Of a DNA stretch of 37,510 nucleotides, positions 24,683 to 32,690 are shown piece after piece. The notes under the pieces were generated by a model. The model did not search any database. It saw only the letters and a program-made list of their open reading frames with translations, and was not told where the DNA came from. Both the position numbers and the translations under genes were made by a program. Every line of letters starts with the position of its first letter. Position 1 is the first letter of the stretch. The stretch comes from JAHDVS01 sp964370985 (GTDB lineage: Bacteria; Actinomycetota; Thermoleophilia; Gaiellales; Gaiellaceae): positions 1 to 37,510 of the forward strand of contig CAYJLE010000031.1 of assembly GCA_964370985.1 (NCBI GenBank), written 5' to 3'.

Positions 24683-25461
24683 GCGTCCTCGAGCGGTTCA
24701 GGCTCGACGGCCAGCGGGCGCTCGTGACAGGAGCGAGCCGCGGGCTCGGCCGCGCGATGGCGCTCGCCCTCGCCGAGGCGGGCGCCGACGTCGTGATCAC
24801 GGGGCGCACGGCAGAGACGCTCGAGCGGGCGGCCGGCGAGATCCGCTCGCGCGGGCGGCAGGCCTGGACGGTGCAGGCAGACATGGGCGTGCCGGCCGGC
24901 TGCCAGGCCGCCTTCGAGCGGGTGCTCGCCGAGCTGGGCCCGATCGACATCCTCGTCAACAACGTGGGTAACCGTGAGGAGAGCCCCCCGATCGAGACCG
25001 AGTCGCTCGAGGTGTGGCAGCGCTCGCTCGACCTGAACCTGACGAGCTGTTTCCTCGGCACGAAGCTGGTCGGCCAGGCGATGCTCGAACGGGGCCGGGG
25101 CGGCCGGATCATCAACATCGCGTCGATCGGCGCGCTGATCGCCGTCCGCGGGATCGGCGGGCGCGACTACGAGACGAGCAAGGCGGCCGTCCTGCACTTC
25201 ACGCGCTGCGCCGCCGCCGACTGGGCGCCCCACGGGATCACCGTCAACGCGATCTGCCCGGGCCTCTTCATGACCGACATGAACCGCGAGTGGGCCGAGC
25301 GGCGCCCGGACGTGATCGCGGCGTTCGTCGAGAACATCCCGCTCGGCCGCCCGGGCGAGCCGGACGAGATCGGCCCGCTCGCCGTCTTTCTCGCGAGTCC
25401 GGCCTCGGCCTACGTGACGGGCGCGGCGTTCCTGATCGACGGGGGCTATACCGCCTGGTGA
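24679..25461 (+). CDS. SDR family oxidoreductase (gluconate 5-dehydrogenase-like)
   Basis: A 260-residue classical SDR. TGASRGLG (17-24) binds the cofactor; the structural motif is NNVG (94-97, usually NNAG); catalytic Ser149, Tyr164 and Lys168 are in INIASIG and DYETSKAAV; the C-terminal strand is YVTGAAFLIDGGYTAW. The arginine in GRT after the second strand suggests NADPH. The ATG lies in the stop of the Gfo/Idh gene. Close in style to gluconate/keto-gluconate reductases, which fits a polyol or sugar-acid partner, but SDR substrates are not readable from sequence. It converges on the TenA-ending operon; the 48-bp gap has no clear terminator. Confidence 0.9.
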   Translation: MSVLERFRLDGQRALVTGASRGLGRAMALALAEAGADVVITGRTAETLERAAGEIRSRGRQAWTVQADMGVPAGCQAAFERVLAELGPIDILVNNVGNREESPPIETESLEVWQRSLDLNLTSCFLGTKLVGQAMLERGRGGRIINIASIGALIAVRGIGGRDYETSKAAVLHFTRCAAADWAPHGITVNAICPGLFMTDMNREWAERRPDVIAAFVENIPLGRPGEPDEIGPLAVFLASPASAYVTGAAFLIDGGYTAW

Positions 25462-25509
25462 GTCGTTCGGCCGGCGGGCGGGCGCGGGCTGCGCGGCCTC
25501 GGCGCCGCC

Positions 25510-26208
25510 CTACGGAAGCGGGCGGCGGGCCCGCACGTCGGGCCAGGTCTCGAGCCCGTACGCCATGTCCCAGAAGCCCCGCTCGAGGCGGGCGCTCATC
25601 GTGAACAGCTCCGACAGGCGCTCCAGCTCCGCCTCCGGCACGTCCCGGGCGAGCGACTCGAAGTCGTCGCGCACCTTCGCCACGATCGCGTCGTAGGAGG
25701 GCTCACCGAAGAAGCGGATCCACTCGGCGTAGACCGGGTGGTCGTGGACGAGCCCCTCCGCGACGAGCGTCGAGGCGATGTCGCCGTAGCTCCAGGTGCA
25801 GGGAAGGATCGCCGCCATGATCTCGAGCACGCTCCCCCGCGTCGCGGTCGCGACGAGGAAGCCGGTGTAGGCGACGTTCGCGGGCGCCATCGCCTCGGCG
25901 CCGCCCGTGTCGGCCGCGCCGAGCTCGACCACGCGGCGCAGGAGCTCCCGGTTCTCCGGCAGCTCGCTGTCGACGATGTTGACGAGGTCGGCCGTGAAGG
26001 CGGCCATCGTCGCCGCGTCGGGCGCCTTCGAGGCCCCGATCGCCATCGCCCGCGCGTACTCGGGCAGGTACATCAGGTTCTGCTCGATGTAGAAGCGGAA
26101 CTTCTCCGGCGGCAGCGTCCCCGCGGCCAGCTCGCGGATGAATGGGTGGCGGTGCAGCCCCTCCCAGACCCGGGCGCAGTCGGCACGAAGGCGCTCGCAG
26201 ACGCTCAT
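25510..26208 (-). CDS. TenA-like protein 1 (thiaminase II/TenA family)
   Basis: A 232-residue all-helical TenA-fold protein. In Bacillus TenA the pyrimidine-binding and catalytic residues include Asp44, Tyr47, Cys135, Tyr139 and Glu205. Here the matching positions are Asn44, Tyr47 (IEQNLMYLPE), Cys137 and Tyr141 (LPCTWSYGD), and Glu209 (LERGFWDMAY), so Asp44 is changed while the nucleophile and acid remain. TenA hydrolyses aminomethyl-pyrimidines from degraded thiamin, releasing ammonia. It is the last gene of the seven-gene operon; its ATG overlaps the LLM gene stop (ATGA). Together with a second TenA in the operon it suggests a pyrimidine-type substrate, not necessarily thiamin itself. Confidence 0.87.
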   Translation of the reverse strand: MSVCERLRADCARVWEGLHRHPFIRELAAGTLPPEKFRFYIEQNLMYLPEYARAMAIGASKAPDAATMAAFTADLVNIVDSELPENRELLRRVVELGAADTGGAEAMAPANVAYTGFLVATATRGSVLEIMAAILPCTWSYGDIASTLVAEGLVHDHPVYAEWIRFFGEPSYDAIVAKVRDDFESLARDVPEAELERLSELFTMSARLERGFWDMAYGLETWPDVRARRPLP

Positions 26209-27185
26209 GCGCCCCCGAAGCAGAGCGCGGCGAACCGCGTGATCGTCTCGCGCTTGTCGGCCCCGAGCGGGAACACGCTCATCCCGCCGACGCCGGCGCC
26301 GCGCAGCCAGTCGAGCTTCTCGAGCGCCTGCGCCGGCGTGCCGCAGAACGCGATCTTGCGGACGAGCTCGTCCGGGATCAGCCGAGACGCGGCCCGCGCG
26401 TGCTGGAACTCGCCGCCCGTGTACGCGGCGTTGACCGCCTCGATCAGCTCGTCGCTCATGCCGGCCAGCCGGGCATAGTCGGGCGCCGTCTTCGGGAACC
26501 ACGCCGCGATCGTGCGGGCGGAGTCGAGCGCGGCCTCCCCGTCGTCGGAGATCGCGCCGTAGAGGAAGAGCGTCTCGTCGAACGCGGGTCGCCCGCCCGC
26601 GGCCCGACCGCGCGCGACATGCTCGCGCGCGAACGCGAGCCCCTCGGGGAACAGGCCCGCGAGCAGGATCAGCCCGTCCGCGATCTCACCGGTCAGCTCG
26701 AGCGCCCGCGGACGGCTCGCGGAGATGTAGACCGGCGGCTCCTCCACCGGCGAGCGCAGGTGCGCCCCGACGAGACGCCAGCGCCCGACCTCCCCGTCGA
26801 CCGTCTCGCCGCGCCACAGCCGCCGCGCCACCTCGATCGTGTCCCGGAGCGTCGCCACCTTCGCCATCGGCAGCCCGAGCTCGTGCAGCGGCCGGTCGCC
26901 GACGCCGAGCCCGCACGCGACGCGACCGGGCGCGAGCTGGACGAGCGAGCGGAACGCGTTCGCGGTGATCGCCGGGTGGCGCGTGAGCGGGTTCGTGACG
27001 GCCGTCCCCACCGTGATCCGGGACGTCGCCTGGAGCGCCAGGGTGGCGTAGACGTAGCAGTCGCCGGCGTGGAGCGAGGAGTCGGTGATCCAGAGGTTGT
27101 CGAAGCCGAGATCCTCGATCCAGCGGGCGAGCTCGACCCATTCGGCCGGCTCGTAGGCGCCCTGGAGGGTGACGCCGTAGCGCAT
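26205..27185 (-). CDS. LLM class flavin-dependent oxidoreductase
   Basis: A 326-residue TIM-barrel protein of the luciferase-like monooxygenase superfamily, layout close to actinobacterial F420-dependent MER-like members: GVTLQGAYEPAEWVELARWIEDLGFDNLW (split), TDSSLHAGDCYVYATLALQAT, VGTAVTNPLTRHPAITA, GVGDRPLHELGL, PVYISASRPRALELTGEIADGLIL. It uses FMN or F420; the class includes RutA, which oxidatively opens the uracil ring, as well as reductases. The ATG shares a base with the alcohol dehydrogenase stop (TGATG). In an operon with two TenA proteins an oxygenase acting on a pyrimidine ring is an attractive but unproven reading. Confidence 0.88.
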   Translation of the reverse strand: MRYGVTLQGAYEPAEWVELARWIEDLGFDNLWITDSSLHAGDCYVYATLALQATSRITVGTAVTNPLTRHPAITANAFRSLVQLAPGRVACGLGVGDRPLHELGLPMAKVATLRDTIEVARRLWRGETVDGEVGRWRLVGAHLRSPVEEPPVYISASRPRALELTGEIADGLILLAGLFPEGLAFAREHVARGRAAGGRPAFDETLFLYGAISDDGEAALDSARTIAAWFPKTAPDYARLAGMSDELIEAVNAAYTGGEFQHARAASRLIPDELVRKIAFCGTPAQALEKLDWLRGAGVGGMSVFPLGADKRETITRFAALCFGGA

Positions 27186-28204
27186 CACCAGACGATCACG
27201 TTGCGCCCGCGCACCTGGCGTGCCTTCAGCCGCTCGAGCGCCGTCCCGATCTGGGCGAGCGGGTAGCGCGTGTCGATGGTCGCGCGCAGGCGCCCGTCGG
27301 CCGCGAGCCGGGTCGCGGTCTCGAGATCGCGCCGCGAAGCCGCCACCGAGGTGATCACCTGGATCTCCGAGAGGATCAGCTCGATCGGGTGGGCGTCGAG
27401 GTGGTCCCCCGTGTAGCCGATGATCACGAGCTTGCCGCCTCGGCCGAGCGACCGGATGCCGGCAAGCAGCGTCTGCCCGGTGCCGACGAGCTCGACGTAG
27501 TGGTCGGCTCCCGCGCCCCCCGTCAGCTCCCGCACGCGGTCGGGGAGGCCGTCGTAGCCCTCGCCACCGGGAAGCACGATCGTCTCCGCGGCTCCCGCGT
27601 CGGCTGCCAGCCGCGCCCGCTCCTCCGTGTCCGCGACGGCGATCACCCGCGCGCCGGCGGCGAACCCGACCTGCACCGCCATCAGGCCGACGCCGCCGAC
27701 CCCGTCGACGACGACGGTGTCGCCGAGCGCGATCCCGGCGAGCCTGGAGGCGTGCACGGCCGACATGCCGCTGCACGCAAGCAGCGCGCCCTCCTCGAAC
27801 GAGACGTCCTCGGGGAGCGGGATCAGATTGCGCGCGGGCACGCGCACCACATCCGCGAAGCCGCCGGGCAGCGAGAAGCCAAGCTGCCCGACCGGGTCGA
27901 GGCAGAGCGACTCGCGCTGGCTGAGACAGGGGCGGCAGGAGCCGCAGCCGACCATGTTGTAGACGGCGACCCGGTCGCCCGGCGCGACCCCGGACCCCGG
28001 CGGCGCCTCGAGCACGACCCCGGCGCTCTCGTGGCCGAGGATGAAGCGGTCGGTCGGCGGCGGGATCATCCCCTCCATGAAATGGAGCTCGGTGCCGCAG
28101 ACACCCGCGGCCTTCGCCTGGACGAGCGCCCACCCGTCGGCGACGGGGTCGGCCACGTCCTCGACGCGCACCTGACCGCCCTCCACCAGCACGGCTGCCT
28201 TCAT
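27185..28204 (-). CDS. Zinc-dependent alcohol dehydrogenase (medium chain)
   Basis: A 339-residue MDR enzyme. Catalytic zinc ligands are Cys36 (GVCGTELH), His58/Glu59 (LGHESAG) and probably Cys144 (LLACSGMSA); the structural zinc is bound by Cys87, Cys90, Cys93 and Cys101. The NAD motif GVGGVG is at 168-173. It would oxidise a primary or secondary alcohol to aldehyde or ketone. The ATG overlaps the TenA-like 2 stop (ATGA). With the aldehyde dehydrogenase of the same operon it makes an alcohol-to-acid pair; hydroxymethyl-pyrimidine (HMP), the product of TenA chemistry, carries just such an alcohol group. That link is inference. Confidence 0.93.
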   Translation of the reverse strand: MKAAVLVEGGQVRVEDVADPVADGWALVQAKAAGVCGTELHFMEGMIPPPTDRFILGHESAGVVLEAPPGSGVAPGDRVAVYNMVGCGSCRPCLSQRESLCLDPVGQLGFSLPGGFADVVRVPARNLIPLPEDVSFEEGALLACSGMSAVHASRLAGIALGDTVVVDGVGGVGLMAVQVGFAAGARVIAVADTEERARLAADAGAAETIVLPGGEGYDGLPDRVRELTGGAGADHYVELVGTGQTLLAGIRSLGRGGKLVIIGYTGDHLDAHPIELILSEIQVITSVAASRRDLETATRLAADGRLRATIDTRYPLAQIGTALERLKARQVRGRNVIVW

Positions 28205-28884
28205 GCCACCTCCCTCAGATCGGGCCACTGCTCGAAGCGGTACGCCATCTCCCAGAAAGCGTGCTCGAGCCGTGTGCTCATCGTAAAGACGTCCTGGAGG
28301 CGCCGCCGCTCGGCCCCCGACAGCCCGGCCGCGAGCCGGTCGAGCGTGGCGCGGCGCCCGGCGATCACCTCCACGTACTCGTCGCTCGCGAAGAAGCCGA
28401 CCCAGCTCGCGTAGACGGGATGGTCTGAGATCTCGCTCGCGAGGCCGACCGCGATGTCGGCGTAGCTCCAGGTGCAGGGCAGGAGCACGGTCATGATCTC
28501 GAGCGTGCCGCCGCGGGCCGCGATCGAGACGAGGTAGCCGGCGTACGCGACCGTCGCGGGCGCCGGCGCGAGCGAGCCGCCCCTGTCCTTCGCGCCGAGC
28601 GCCACGACGCGCTCGAGCAGCTCCCGGTTCGACTCGAGCTCGCGACCGCTGACCGCCGCCAGCTCCTCGGCGAAGTGATCGAGCTCCGCGTCGTCGCGAG
28701 CGCGGGCCACTCCGAGCGCGACCGCGCGGGCCAGCTCGGGCAGGAAGAAGATGTCCTGCTCGAGGAAGAAGCGAAACCGCTCCGGCGCGAGCGTCCCGTC
28801 GGCGAGCTCGCGCAGGAACGGGTGGCGGTGGAGCCCCCGCCAGAGCTCCCCGCAACCGTCCCGGAGCGAGTCGCAGAACGACAT
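28201..28884 (-). CDS. TenA-like protein 2 (thiaminase II/TenA family)
   Basis: A 227-residue paralogue of TenA-like 1, alignable end to end. At the key positions it has Asp44 and Phe47 (LEQDIFFLPE), Cys137 and Tyr141 (LPCTWSYAD) and Glu207 (LEHAFWEMAY). The changes are the reverse of its sister: Asp44 kept, Tyr47 lost. Both proteins begin with Met-Ser-x-Cys and share LHRHPF-(I/L)-REL, so they probably arose by duplication and have specialised, or they pair as a hetero-oligomer. The ATG shares one base with the stop of the aldehyde dehydrogenase (TGATG). Confidence 0.87.
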   Translation of the reverse strand: MSFCDSLRDGCGELWRGLHRHPFLRELADGTLAPERFRFFLEQDIFFLPELARAVALGVARARDDAELDHFAEELAAVSGRELESNRELLERVVALGAKDRGGSLAPAPATVAYAGYLVSIAARGGTLEIMTVLLPCTWSYADIAVGLASEISDHPVYASWVGFFASDEYVEVIAGRRATLDRLAAGLSGAERRRLQDVFTMSTRLEHAFWEMAYRFEQWPDLREVA

Positions 28885-30368
28885 CAGGCCAGGTCGACCC
28901 AGACCGTCTTCGTCTGCAGGTACAGATCGAGCGCCTCCCGGCCGAGCTCCTTGCCGTAGCCGGACAGCTTGAAGCCCCCGTACGGGATCGCCGCGTCGAA
29001 CATCCCGTACGTGTTCACCCAGACCGTCCCGGCCTCGAGCGCCGCCGCGACCCGGTGGGCTCGCTTCACGTCGCGCGTCCAGACGCCGGCGGCGAGCCCG
29101 AACGGCGTGTCGTTCGCGGCCGCGAGCACCTCGTCCTCGTCGGAGAACGACGCGACCATCGCGACCGGACCGAAGATCTCCTCGCGCATCACGCGCATGC
29201 CGGGATCGACGTCGGTGAGGACGGTCGGGCGCACGAAGTAGCCGCCGTCGAGGCCGTCGCCGCTCGCCCGCTCGCCGCCGTGAACGACACGCGCGCCCTC
29301 GTCCCGGCCGGACGCGATGTAGCCGGTGACCCGGTCGAGCTGCTCCTCGCTGACGAGCGGACCCATGTCGGTCGCGGGATCGAGCCCGTTGCCGAGCCGG
29401 ATCCCCCGCGCGCGCTCCGCGAGGCGCTCAACGAACTCGTCGCGGATCCGTTCGTGCGCGTAGATGCGGGTGCCCGCGATGCAGCACTGGCCCTGGTTGA
29501 AGAAGACCGCGCCGTGGGCGCCGGCGAGCGCCGCATCGAGGTCGGCGTCCTCGAACACGATGTTCGGGGACTTGCCGCCGAGCTCGAGCGAGATCCGCTT
29601 CAGGTTCCCCTTCGAGGCCTCGACGATCTTCTGGCCCGTCGTGTGCTCGCCCGTGAACGTGATCTTGTCGACGCCCGGGTGCGACGCGAGCGGCGCGCCG
29701 GCGGTCTCGCCGAAGCCGGTGACGATGTTGACGACGCCCGGCGGGAACCCGACCTCGCGGATCAGCTCGGCCAGGCGCAGCGCGCTGAGCGGCGTCTGCT
29801 CGGCGGGCTTCAGGACGACGGTGCAGCCGGCGGCGAGCGACGGCCCGAGCTTGTAGCCGCACATGAGTAGCGGGAAGTTCCACGGGATGATCGCGCCCAC
29901 GACACCGACGGGCTCGCGGCGCGTGTAGACGTGGAAGTCGCCGTAGGAGGGTGTCGCGACCGAGCCCTCGATCTTCGTCGCCCAGCCCGCGTAGTAGCGA
30001 AACAACGCGGAGCACAGCGGCACGTCGACCGCGAGCGCCTCGCCGGTCGGCTTGCCGTTGTCGAGCGTCTCGAGCTGGGCCAGCTCGTCCGCGAGCTCCG
30101 CGAGGCGCGTGCCCAGATTCCACAGCAATTCGGCTCGCGCGGCCGGCGCGAGCGCGCGCCAGGTGGGCAGCGCCTCCCGCGCGGCCCGGACGGCATCGTC
30201 GACGTCGTCCGGCCCGGCCGACGGGGCGGTCGCGATCGTCTCGCCGGTCGCGGGGTTCACGACGTCGAAGCGCTTCCCGCTTCGCGGCGCGACCTCCTCG
30301 CCGCCGATCAGCAGGCCGTGCTCCCGCGCCAGGAAGGCGGAGACCCCTTCGAGCACCTGTGTCGCCAT
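28884..30368 (-). CDS. NAD-dependent aldehyde dehydrogenase
   Basis: A 494-residue ALDH of the betaine/phenylacetaldehyde dehydrogenase group. Asn164 in IIPWNFPLL, Glu262 in LELGGKSP and catalytic Cys296 in NQGQCCIAGTR are all present, with EEIFGPV near the C-terminus. The ATG is preceded on the minus strand by GAGAGGTG, eight bases away; 37 bp separate it from the M29-like gene, the only real gap in the operon. It would oxidise the aldehyde made by the zinc alcohol dehydrogenase to a carboxylic acid, for instance a pyrimidine-5-carboxylate if the substrate is HMP-like (inference). Confidence 0.94.
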   Translation of the reverse strand: MATQVLEGVSAFLAREHGLLIGGEEVAPRSGKRFDVVNPATGETIATAPSAGPDDVDDAVRAAREALPTWRALAPAARAELLWNLGTRLAELADELAQLETLDNGKPTGEALAVDVPLCSALFRYYAGWATKIEGSVATPSYGDFHVYTRREPVGVVGAIIPWNFPLLMCGYKLGPSLAAGCTVVLKPAEQTPLSALRLAELIREVGFPPGVVNIVTGFGETAGAPLASHPGVDKITFTGEHTTGQKIVEASKGNLKRISLELGGKSPNIVFEDADLDAALAGAHGAVFFNQGQCCIAGTRIYAHERIRDEFVERLAERARGIRLGNGLDPATDMGPLVSEEQLDRVTGYIASGRDEGARVVHGGERASGDGLDGGYFVRPTVLTDVDPGMRVMREEIFGPVAMVASFSDEDEVLAAANDTPFGLAAGVWTRDVKRAHRVAAALEAGTVWVNTYGMFDAAIPYGGFKLSGYGKELGREALDLYLQTKTVWVDLA

Positions 30369-30405
30369 CGTCGTCACCTCTCGGGTCGGTCGTGAATGTG
30401 AGTCG

Positions 30406-31374
30406 TCAGCTCCCGCGCGGGTCGAGCGGCTCCCCGTCGAGGGCGAGCGTCGCCTCGAGCAGCACGCAGTCCAAGTGCGAGGGCGCGTCCACCGAGCCGC
30501 CGTAGGCGACGTTGTTGCCGAGGGCGACGTGGGCACCCCCCACGATTCCTTCGAGCTCGAGCGCGCTCCCGCCCGGGCGGGAGCGGGGGTTGAGGCCGAT
30601 CGACACCTCGGCGAGGCTCGCCATCCGCTCGTCGCCGGCCCGGTCGAGGGCGTCCTCGAGGCGCCAGGCCTCGGCGCCGGCGACGCCCGAGAGCCGGCCC
30701 GCCGCGAAGCGGACCTCGACCGGGCTCGCGAGCTGGTCGGGCCCGAGGAAGAGCAGCGAGCCGTCGACGACGACGCGCCCCTCGGCGCTCCCCTCGACGG
30801 GGCTCGCGCCGACCTCGACGTCGGGCGGGGCGGCGTAGCCGCCACCCGCGTCCGCGATGCCCCAGAGCGGCCGCCCCCTGCGCCCCTCGAAGCTTCCCCG
30901 CAGGTCGGTACCGGCCTTGCTCGTCAGGTGGAACTCGGAGGCGGCGTCGAAGCGCGCCGCAAGTCGCTTCGCCAGCTCCCCGAGCGCGTGGAAGTCGGCC
31001 CCGAACGGGCCGCCGGGGCGCAGCGTCGTCCACGTCAGCCCCGGGACGGTGAGGTAGCGGGCGCCCCGCGCGCAGGCGTCGCGACGGGCCTGACAGGAGC
31101 CGATGAACACGGACGTCAGCTCGAAGATGACGTCGGCCTCGAGCATCGCCGCACCCACCGCGGCGGGCGGCTCGCCGCCGGGCAGGGCGGCCGGGGCACC
31201 CGAGACCGCGACCACCTCGACATCGAGCGCGCGCAGCATCGTCGCGAGGGCGCGCGCGATCTCCTGGTCGGAGGCAAAATCGGTGACGACGAGTGCCCGC
31301 TCGCCGGCCTGGACGCCCGCGCACGTCGTGGCGAGCACCCGCAGCGCGTCGAGGCACTCGAGCCGGCTAGCCAC
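30406..31374 (-). CDS. M29 aminopeptidase-like / NicX-like metalloenzyme
   Basis: A 322-residue protein resembling the shared family of M29 aminopeptidases and NicX (2,5-dihydroxypyridine 5,6-dioxygenase). The C-terminal metal region is recognisable: SIGLNPRSR (258-266), GGAHVALGNNVAYGG (279-293) and SHLDCVLL (299-306), with His282, His300 and Asp302 as likely ligands; NicX binds iron through a comparable His/His-x-Asp set. Start at GTG 31374, overlapping the M20 stop by eight bases. In an operon for a presumed N-heterocycle, ring cleavage by a NicX-like dioxygenase is possible; an aminopeptidase or amidase is the alternative. Family confident, reaction open. Confidence 0.75.
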   Translation of the reverse strand: MASRLECLDALRVLATTCAGVQAGERALVVTDFASDQEIARALATMLRALDVEVVAVSGAPAALPGGEPPAAVGAAMLEADVIFELTSVFIGSCQARRDACARGARYLTVPGLTWTTLRPGGPFGADFHALGELAKRLAARFDAASEFHLTSKAGTDLRGSFEGRRGRPLWGIADAGGGYAAPPDVEVGASPVEGSAEGRVVVDGSLLFLGPDQLASPVEVRFAAGRLSGVAGAEAWRLEDALDRAGDERMASLAEVSIGLNPRSRPGGSALELEGIVGGAHVALGNNVAYGGSVDAPSHLDCVLLEATLALDGEPLDPRGS

Positions 31375-32569
31375 CAGGCGCGAGCAGGTGAACGGCCGTT
31401 GCCGCGTAGACCCGGGCCGCCGTCTGGATGTCGGTCGCGTCGAGCCACTCGTCCGGCATGTAGACCGGCTCGCGGCCGGGGCCGTAGATCACGGTCGGCG
31501 CGAGGTGCCCCACGCTCGCGGTGTCGGCGAGCCACGAGCCGGCACCGTACACCGGCTCCGCCCCGGTGACGGCCCTGATCGACTGCGCGAGCGCCTCGGT
31601 GAGCGGGTGGTCGCGGGCGATCAGGTGAGGCCGCTTGCGATCGGCGAGCACGAGCTCGTAGCGGGCCTCCGGGTCGCGGGCGCGGGCGCGGGCGATCGCA
31701 CCCTCGATCAGCGCCCGCACCTCGTCCTCCTCGATGCCCGGCTGCGGGCGCGAGTCGATGCGGATCACGCATTCGTCGGGGATCATCGACGGGCCCCCCG
31801 GCGGCAGACCGCCGTAGATCCGGCCGACCGCGGTGAAGAGCTCTGGCCCGAACAGCTCGGCAACCTCGGCGGGCAGGTCCGGCACGTGACGGAGCGCCTC
31901 GACCTCCTCGATCAGCGGCACCATCTTCGCGATCGCGTTGATCGCGAGGTGGCGATGGCAGGTGTGGGCCGCGCGGCCGATCGCCGTGACGTCCCAGTAG
32001 AGGCGGCCGCGGTGGCCGAGGTAGATCTGGAGGTCAGTCAGCTCGCCGAGGATCGAGTAGTCGGCCGTGTGCTCCTCGAAGAAGCGGATCGCACCCTGCT
32101 GCTGGCCCATGTGGTCGGCGACGGCGGCCAGGACGACCTTGCCGCGCCAGAGCGAGCGGTCGCGGCCGAGCGCAGCGGCTGCCTCGGTGAGCGCCGCCAC
32201 CCCGGCTTTCATGTCCATGACCGCGTGCCCGTGCACCTTGTCGTCCTCGAGCCGCCCCGAGTATGGGTCGCCCGTCCAGCCGACGCAGACGGGCTTCGTG
32301 TCGATATGGCCAGTGAGGACGAGTGTCGGGCCCGGTCGCCCGGAGTCGACGACGCCGACGACGTTCGGCCGGTCGGGCAGCGCGTCCTGGAGCACCACCT
32401 CGTCGAAGCCCATCCTGCCCATGCGCACGTGGAGGTAGCGAGCGAGCTCGCCCTCCTCGCCCTGGACGCTCGGGATCCGGACGAGCTCGCGCGTCAGGGC
32501 GACCGCGTCGTCGCAGTCGACGAGAGCGGCGGCGGCTTCGAGCAGGGTGTCGGCGGGGAACGTGGACAT
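31367..32569 (-). CDS. M20 family amidohydrolase-like protein with altered metal site
   Basis: A 400-residue protein with the M20/ArgE/DapE fold: TGHIDTKP (His88, Asp90), MDMKAG (Asp119), LGELTD (Glu176) and GRAAHTCH (His202, dimerisation domain). The motif that should be DEE is ADHMGQQQG (151-159), so the catalytic and metal-binding Glu pair is replaced by His153-Met154, and the last His ligand is Tyr370 (REPVYMPDEW). M20 enzymes hydrolyse N-acyl groups; YlmB of this family deformylates formylaminopyrimidine in thiamin salvage. It is the first gene of the seven-gene operon, read from the promoter region shared with gntR. Whether it is catalytic is uncertain. Confidence 0.85.
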   Translation of the reverse strand: MSTFPADTLLEAAAALVDCDDAVALTRELVRIPSVQGEEGELARYLHVRMGRMGFDEVVLQDALPDRPNVVGVVDSGRPGPTLVLTGHIDTKPVCVGWTGDPYSGRLEDDKVHGHAVMDMKAGVAALTEAAAALGRDRSLWRGKVVLAAVADHMGQQQGAIRFFEEHTADYSILGELTDLQIYLGHRGRLYWDVTAIGRAAHTCHRHLAINAIAKMVPLIEEVEALRHVPDLPAEVAELFGPELFTAVGRIYGGLPPGGPSMIPDECVIRIDSRPQPGIEEDEVRALIEGAIARARARDPEARYELVLADRKRPHLIARDHPLTEALAQSIRAVTGAEPVYGAGSWLADTASVGHLAPTVIYGPGREPVYMPDEWLDATDIQTAARVYAATAVHLLAPGG

Positions 32570-32577
32570 CGGGATCA

Positions 32578-32590
32578 GATATGAGATACG
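32578..32590 (-). promoter_or_regulatory. GAGATACG motif, site C (M20 operon promoter)
   Basis: Plus-strand GATATGAGATACG; on the strand of the M20 operon it reads CGTATCTCATATC, ending eight bases before the ATG. It shares CGTATCTCATAT with site D. It lies where a -10 or operator would sit, so the operon is probably controlled here. Sites B and C are ~80 bp apart in the same divergent gap. Confidence 0.55.
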
Positions 32591-32668
32591 ACGCTGAGTC
32601 TACGGGTACCGCCGCAGGCCCGTCAAGCCGCAACCCGGCGGGCGGCGCGCGGGCGGCGACGGATCGCC

Positions 32669-32683
32669 GAGATACGATGTACG
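32669..32683 (+). promoter_or_regulatory. GAGATACG motif, site B (gntR promoter)
   Basis: GAGATACGATGTACG, ending seven bases before the gntR ATG. It is 14/15 identical to site A at the molybdenum hydroxylase/mutase promoter, 12 kb away. TACGAT within it could act as -10 box. A site so close to the regulator's own start suggests autoregulation. Confidence 0.55.
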
Positions 32684-32690
32684 ACTGCCC

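Noticed and set aside
25462..25509. A terminator between the convergent SDR and TenA-like 1 genes
   Set aside because: The stretch is GC-rich but I could not find a clean stem of useful length.
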